Assembly: GCF_014644535.1 (NCBI RefSeq)
Contig: NZ_BMKW01000007.1
Coordinates: 124,001-188,000, forward strand
DNA length: 64,000 bases
DNA from: Neoroseomonas lacus
GTDB taxonomy: Bacteria; Pseudomonadota; Alphaproteobacteria; Acetobacterales; Acetobacteraceae
Reading direction: 5' to 3'
The notes below the pieces were generated by a model. The model did not search any database. It saw only the letters and a list, made by a program, of their open reading frames with translations, and was not told where the DNA came from. Position 1 is the first letter of the stretch, and each line of letters begins with the position of its first letter. Positions 59,698 to 64,000 of the stretch are shown here, piece after piece. Both the position numbers and the translations under genes were made by a program.

Positions 59698-61263
59698 TCA
59701 CGACACCTCGCCGCGCTCCGCCAGCAGGCGCTTCACCTCGTTCTTCGGCACCTTGCCATAGCCCGACCGCGGCAACGCATTCCACACCACAATGCGCGAC
59801 GGCCATTTGTACCGTCCCAACCGCCCATCCAGATGCGCCATCACCGCCCCCACATCCACCACGGCACCCTCGGCCGCCACCAACACGGCCACGCCCGTCT
59901 CGCCCCACTTTTCATGCGGCACACCGACCACGCAGGCCTCTGCCACGGCGGGATGCGTCAGCAACGCTTCCTCCACCTCGCGCGGATACACATTCGACCC
60001 GCCCGAAATATACATGTCCGACTGCCGCCCGGTGATGTGCAGGAACCCCCGCGCATCGAGATGCCCCAGATCCCCGGTGTGGAACCACCCGCCAGCAAAG
60101 GCCTTTTCATTGGCTGATGGATTCTCGAAATACCCCGCCATCACCGCCGGCCCTCGCACGCAGATCTCCCCCGTCTCCCCGGCGCCAAGCCGCTGGCACG
60201 CCGTGTCGAGGATCGCCACCTCGATCCCCGTCCGCGGATACCCGCAAGACCCGATCGGAAACGCCGAATCATCCTCCACGCTGTGCCATTCAGGCGGCAG
60301 CACCGTGATGTTCCCCGTCACCTCCCCCAGCCCGAAATACTGCACCAGGCACGAACCCAGCTTGCGCAAGGCATGCTTCTGGTCCTCCCGATACATCGGT
60401 GCCCCAGCATAGATCACATGCCGTAAGCTGCTGTGATCGAGAGCATCCACGCTGGCGTCACGACACAACGCATTCAGGATGGTCGGCACGGTGAACATGT
60501 TCGTCACCCGATGCTGCGCGACAAGCCGCCAGGCCTCCGGCACATCCAGCCTTTCCCCCGGCATCAGCACCGACACCGCTCCCCGCGCCACCTGAGCCAG
60601 CGCATGAATGCCGGCGCCATGCGACAACGGCGCCACCACCAGCGATGCATCGCGGTCGGACAGCCCCGGCATCAGGTCGGCGATGTGGTTCACCACAACG
60701 AAGGCAAGCTGCCCATGCGTCAGCGTCCCGCCCTTCGGCCGCCCCGTCGTGCCCGAGGTATAGAACAACCAGGCTGGGTGATCGCGATCGACCGCAGCAG
60801 TCTCCGTCACCGGCGCGGCGGCCCCCTCGGCGACCAGATCCTCCCAGGAAATTCCAGCCCCCTCCCCGATCGCCACCTCCAACGCGCAGGCGGGATTCTC
60901 CGCCCGCGCCGCCGCGCGATGGTCGGGAAAGGCCGTGTCGAACACATGCACCCGGCAGCCCGCATTGGCCGCGAGATACGCCGCCTCCGGCGGGCTCAAC
61001 CGGAAATTCGTCGGTACCCACACCGCGCCGATCAGCCAGCAGGACCAGCAGGATTCGAAAATGGCATTGCCATTGCGGGCATGCACCAGCACCCGGTCGC
61101 CCGCGCCGATCCCCCGCGCACGCAACGCCCCGGCCGCCGCGGCCACCCGCGCCGCCAGCTCCGACCAACTCCAGCACTGCTCGCGCCAGATCAAAGCTGG
61201 CTTGTCCGGCAGCCGCCGCGCCGTCTGCACCAACAGGCTGGCCAGGTTCGATGTCGGGATCAT
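59698..61263 (-). CDS. AMP-dependent acyl-CoA synthetase/ligase
   Basis: The 521-residue protein is an ANL-family adenylating enzyme with the P-loop-like FYTSGTTGRPKGGTLTH, YFGLGEVTG, the adenine-binding GWFHTGDLGHLD and the C-terminal lysine segment SGYGKVPKNEVKRLL. It should activate a carboxylic acid with ATP and CoA. The start MIPTSNLASLLVQTARRLP follows GGGAGG; the ORF extending to 62679 is antisense to the TRAP genes. It lies between two TRAP systems and beside two SDRs, which fits activation of an imported acid. Confidence 0.94.
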   Translation of the reverse strand: MIPTSNLASLLVQTARRLPDKPALIWREQCWSWSELAARVAAAAGALRARGIGAGDRVLVHARNGNAIFESCWSCWLIGAVWVPTNFRLSPPEAAYLAANAGCRVHVFDTAFPDHRAAARAENPACALEVAIGEGAGISWEDLVAEGAAAPVTETAAVDRDHPAWLFYTSGTTGRPKGGTLTHGQLAFVVVNHIADLMPGLSDRDASLVVAPLSHGAGIHALAQVARGAVSVLMPGERLDVPEAWRLVAQHRVTNMFTVPTILNALCRDASVDALDHSSLRHVIYAGAPMYREDQKHALRKLGSCLVQYFGLGEVTGNITVLPPEWHSVEDDSAFPIGSCGYPRTGIEVAILDTACQRLGAGETGEICVRGPAVMAGYFENPSANEKAFAGGWFHTGDLGHLDARGFLHITGRQSDMYISGGSNVYPREVEEALLTHPAVAEACVVGVPHEKWGETGVAVLVAAEGAVVDVGAVMAHLDGRLGRYKWPSRIVVWNALPRSGYGKVPKNEVKRLLAERGEVS

Positions 61264-61309
61264 GTGGCGTGTCCTCCCGCCCCCGGTCTGCCTCGCCGTG
61301 GCGTCCGCC

Positions 61310-61360
61310 GCAAGCGCTTGCCCCGGCACGCCCGACCGGGTCACTCTACGCTGCAAGCGC
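61310..61360. promoter_or_regulatory. Palindrome and half-site between ligase and TRAP genes
   Basis: GCAAGCGCTTGC (61310-61321) is a perfect 12-base palindrome. The half GCAAGCGC recurs at 61353-61360, 43 bases on, about four helical turns. Both are in the divergent gap (61264-61395) and could bind one regulator. This is a pattern-level call only. Confidence 0.35.
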
Positions 61361-61395
61361 CGGCCAGCGGCGCAACCGAAGGGAGCCAACGCCAG

Positions 61396-62448
61396 ATGAC
61401 CAAGACCATGCCCGGCGCCTCGCGCCGCACGCTGTTGCTGGGCGCCGCCGGGGCCGGCCTCGCGTTGCCCTACACGGCCTTCGGCCAGGGCCAGTATCGC
61501 GCCGAATACAAGCTTTCCGTGGTCGGCAACCGCCCCATCCCGCTCTCCGCCGGTGCCTTTGACTGGGCGGACCTGGTCACCCAGCGCTCGGACGGCCGCA
61601 TCAAGGTGAAGGTCTATCCGGGCAGCCAGCTCGTCGGCGGCGACCAGACCCGCGAACTCGTCGCGATGCGCCAGGGCATCATCGACATGGCGGTGTTCAG
61701 CACCATCAATATCTCGCCCCAGGTGCGCGAGATGAACCTGTTCTCCCTGCCCTTCCTGCTGCGCGACCATCGCGGCTTCGACGCCATCATCAATGGCGAG
61801 GTCGGCCAGGACCTGTTCCGCGTGCTCGCGACGCGCGATGTCGTCCCGGTCGCATGGGGCGAGAACGGCTTCCGCGAGCTCTCCAATTCCAAGCATGTCG
61901 TCCGCAAGCCGGAAGACCTTCGCGGTCTGAAGATCCGCTTCGCCGCCGGCGCCATCTTCAGCGAGATCTTCACCGGCCTCGGCGCCAACCCGCTGCAGAT
62001 GTCCTTCGCCGACCTGCAGCCGGCCCTCTCGACCGGCGCCGTCGATGGGCAGGAAAACCCGGTCAACCTCTTCCTCGCCTTCCGCATGGACACGCTGGCG
62101 CAAAAGTACCTGACCATCTGGAACTACGTCGCCGATGCCGGCATCTTCGTGGTCTCCAAGCAGGTGATGGAATCCTTCGCCCCGGCCGACCGCGACCTGG
62201 TCATCGCCTGCGCCCGCGAAGCCGCCCTCAAGCAGATCGCCGACACCCGCAAGGGCACCGGCATCGGCGGCGACCGCTCCGCCTTCGAGGAATGCGCCCG
62301 CCGCGGCGTCGAAGTGACGGAACTGACGCCCGACGAAAAGACCGCCTTCGCCAACGCCACCCGCCCGGTCTTCGACAAATGGGCGCAGACCGTGGGCATG
62401 CCGCTGGTGCAGAAAGCCCAGGCGGCGATCAGCCGCGCCACGGCCTGA
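61396..62448 (+). CDS. dctP: TRAP transporter substrate-binding protein DctP
   Basis: The 350-residue protein has an export signal with a twin arginine (PGASRRTLLLGAAGAGLALP, cleaved near AFGQ), then YKLSVVGNRPIPLSAGAF and the family segments VYPGSQLVGGDQTRELVAM, EDLRGLKIRFAAGAIF and LGANPLQMSFADLQPAL. The start at 61396 follows GAAGGGAG; the very long ORF upstream of it is antisense to the ligase. It leads a second TRAP operon. Confidence 0.93.
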   Translation: MTKTMPGASRRTLLLGAAGAGLALPYTAFGQGQYRAEYKLSVVGNRPIPLSAGAFDWADLVTQRSDGRIKVKVYPGSQLVGGDQTRELVAMRQGIIDMAVFSTINISPQVREMNLFSLPFLLRDHRGFDAIINGEVGQDLFRVLATRDVVPVAWGENGFRELSNSKHVVRKPEDLRGLKIRFAAGAIFSEIFTGLGANPLQMSFADLQPALSTGAVDGQENPVNLFLAFRMDTLAQKYLTIWNYVADAGIFVVSKQVMESFAPADRDLVIACAREAALKQIADTRKGTGIGGDRSAFEECARRGVEVTELTPDEKTAFANATRPVFDKWAQTVGMPLVQKAQAAISRATA

Positions 62449-62455
62449 CGCGGCG

Positions 62456-62965
62456 GTGAGTGCCGAACTCGACCCGGCGGCCGCGCTGCCGGAACCGCGT
62501 ACGCTCGTGCCACTGTCCTTCGAGCGGGTGCTGCTGGCGCTCGCCATGGGCGCCATGGCGCTGATCACCGCGGCGAATGTCGCGACGCGGTACCTCAGCA
62601 ACGTCTCGCTTGCCTTCACCGAGGAATACTCGGTGGTGCTCATGGTGGTGGTGGCGATGGTCGGCACGGCGCTCGCCATCGCCTGCGGCCGTCACATCCG
62701 CATCGCGTATTTCACCGACCTGCTCTCGCCCGCCACCCGGCGCCGCGCCGAAATCCTGGCACTGCTGCTGAGCATCGCCTGCTTCGGCCTGCTCGCCGTC
62801 TTCGGCGCCTCCCTCGCCCGCGACGAGTACCGCTTCGAGGTGCTCTCCAACGGCCTGGGCAATCCGCAATGGATCTACACCGGCATGATGCCGTTGCTCT
62901 CGTTGCTGGTGATCGCGCGCGCCGCCGGTCGCCTGGTCCGTCTCGCGCGTGGCGAGGATGGCTGA
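62456..62965 (+). CDS. dctQ: TRAP transporter small permease DctQ
   Basis: The 169-residue protein has four membrane helices and the DctQ segments NVATRYLSNVSLAFTEEYSV and GRHIRIAYFTDLL. It has a GTG start seven bases after the dctP stop. It partners the following DctM. Confidence 0.92.
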   Translation: MSAELDPAAALPEPRTLVPLSFERVLLALAMGAMALITAANVATRYLSNVSLAFTEEYSVVLMVVVAMVGTALAIACGRHIRIAYFTDLLSPATRRRAEILALLLSIACFGLLAVFGASLARDEYRFEVLSNGLGNPQWIYTGMMPLLSLLVIARAAGRLVRLARGEDG

Positions 62966-62968
62966 GCC

Positions 62969-64000
62969 ATGATCCCCGTCACGCTCTTCGCCGGCTTCGC
63001 GCTGCTGATGATCATCGGCGTGCCGATCGGCGTCTGCCTCGGCCTCGCCGGCGCCTTCGCCATCTGGCTCGCCGACCAGTCCATCATGGCGATGCCCACC
63101 AATGTCTACGCCGGTATCGCGAAATACCCGCTGATCGCCATTCCGATGTTCGTCCTCGTCGGCAGCGTCTTCGACCGCACCGGCGTCGCCCTGCGCCTGG
63201 TCCGCTTCGCCACCGCGCTGGTCGGCGCGGGGCGCGGCGCTCTCGCCTCCGTCGCCGTGCTGGTGGCCATGGTCATGGGCGGCATCTCCGGCTCCGGCCC
63301 GGCGACCTCCGCCGCCGTCGGCCAGGTCGTCACCCGCAGCATGGTCGAGGACGGCTACCCGCGCGCCTTCATCGCCAGCACCGTCGGCGCCGCGGCCGCG
63401 ACCGACATCCTGATCCCGCCCTCGGTCGCCTTCATCGTCTATGCGGTGCTGGTGCCCGGCGTCTCGGTGCCGGCGATCTTCGCGGCGGGAATGATCCCCG
63501 GCATCCTCGCCGGCCTGTCGATCATCGTCGCCGTCGTCATCCTCTCGATCCTGAACGATCTCGGCGGCAAGGCGCGCCAGCGCGAGGTGTTGCAGGTCTG
63601 GGCCACCTTCAAGGAAGCCTTCTGGGGCCTGCTCGCGCCGGTGGTGATCCTGGGCGGCATGCGCATCGGCGTCTTCACGCCGACCGAGGCCGCGGTGATG
63701 GCCGTCTTCTACGGCCTGTTCGTCGGCTTCGTGATCTACCGCACGCTCACCCTGCGCGACGTCTATGAAATGCTGGTCGAGGCCGGCGAGGTCTCTGCGG
63801 TGATCCTGATCGTCGTGGCGCTCGCCACGGTCTTCGCCTGGTCCACCAGCACGCTCGGCATCGTGCAGCCGATCGCCGATTGGGTCGTCGGGCTCGGTTA
63901 CGGCTCGTCCGGAACGCTGGTGATGCTGACGCTGTTCCTCATCATCGTCGGCATGTTCCTCGACGGCATCTCGATCTTCCTGATCCTGCTGCCGGTGCTG
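62969..64000 (+). CDS. dctM: TRAP transporter large permease DctM (runs off right edge)
   Basis: 344 codons are visible without a stop. The protein begins MIPVTLFAGFALLMIIGVPI and has FVLVGSVFDRTGVAL, MGGISGSGPATSAAVGQVV and ATDILIPPSVAFIVYAVLV, typical of TRAP-M. About nine helices are seen; the family has twelve, so roughly 80-100 residues are probably missing. The ATG follows the dctQ stop by 3 bases. Confidence 0.95.
   Translation, partial: MIPVTLFAGFALLMIIGVPIGVCLGLAGAFAIWLADQSIMAMPTNVYAGIAKYPLIAIPMFVLVGSVFDRTGVALRLVRFATALVGAGRGALASVAVLVAMVMGGISGSGPATSAAVGQVVTRSMVEDGYPRAFIASTVGAAAATDILIPPSVAFIVYAVLVPGVSVPAIFAAGMIPGILAGLSIIVAVVILSILNDLGGKARQREVLQVWATFKEAFWGLLAPVVILGGMRIGVFTPTEAAVMAVFYGLFVGFVIYRTLTLRDVYEMLVEAGEVSAVILIVVALATVFAWSTSTLGIVQPIADWVVGLGYGSSGTLVMLTLFLIIVGMFLDGISIFLILLPVL

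Noticed and set aside
61264..62679. The upstream half of a very long minus-strand frame that joins the acyl-CoA ligase
   Set aside because: A good start with a Shine-Dalgarno lies at 61263; the extension is antisense to the TRAP binding protein and permease genes.

Overview
The window is a very GC-rich, gene-dense bacterial chromosome segment. It has short intergenic gaps, many 4-base ATGA/GTGA start-stop overlaps, and an abundance of TRAP, Liv-type and polyamine-type uptake systems, CoA-transferases and hydantoinase-type genes. Together with the fabI/pta/ackA/DUF3141 cluster this suggests an alphaproteobacterium, most likely Rhodospirillales/Acetobacteraceae (Roseomonas-like); that is inference from gene content and style, not a taxonomic search. 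I saw no rRNA, tRNA, CRISPR array, transposase, integrase or phage gene.

Layout. 1-218: start of a Zn alcohol dehydrogenase, leaving the window. 394-7503 (+): fabI, CoA-transferase A/B, MaoC-phosphate acyltransferase fusion, acetate kinase and a DUF3141 alpha/beta hydrolase with a PHA-synthase-like Cys-Asp-His triad; this looks like one acyl-CoA/acyl-phosphate module. 7697-11767 (+): a class I phosphodiesterase-like HD protein translationally coupled to a membrane class III adenylate cyclase, then a patatin. 11771-18362 (-): five tightly packed genes for a 2-oxoacid:ferredoxin oxidoreductase with its own GltD-like FAD/Fe-S protein, a phosphoribosyltransferase and a sphingosine-phosphate-lyase-like decarboxylase. 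18720-24916 (-): ureDABCEFG plus a coupled 3-hydroxyacyl-CoA dehydrogenase; UreA carries a histone-H1-like basic tail, and the only standard UreF start lies inside the UreE histidine tail. 24970-25237: a 124-bp imperfect direct repeat. 25270-28188 (-): DUF1028, class V aminotransferase, alcohol dehydrogenase; divergent from it an orphan peptide-binding protein and a CnbZ/RidA-like protein (28310-30681). 30653-37141 (-): polyamine-type ABC transporter with an embedded hydroxyacid dehydrogenase and class II aldolase. 37339-40964 (+): amine oxidase, YtcJ-like amidohydrolase, GlcG/HbpS protein. 41060-51128 (-): Liv ABC transporter plus hydantoinase/oxoprolinase HyuAB, an isochorismatase-fold protein that lacks its cysteine, RraA and a thioesterase. 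51220-54834 (-): two glycosyltransferases. 54971-64000: two TRAP transporters in opposite orientation around two SDR dehydrogenases and an acyl-CoA ligase; the second TRAP permease leaves the window.

How the genes fit together. Most of the window is catabolic: binding-protein transporters for amines, peptides, amides and carboxylates sit beside enzymes that would deaminate, hydrolyse, oxidise or CoA-activate the imported compounds. Urease can recover nitrogen, and the Pta-Ack module can turn acyl-CoA into ATP. The least explained parts are the phosphodiesterase/cyclase pair, the five-gene oxidoreductase operon, the DUF3141 module and the UreA tail.
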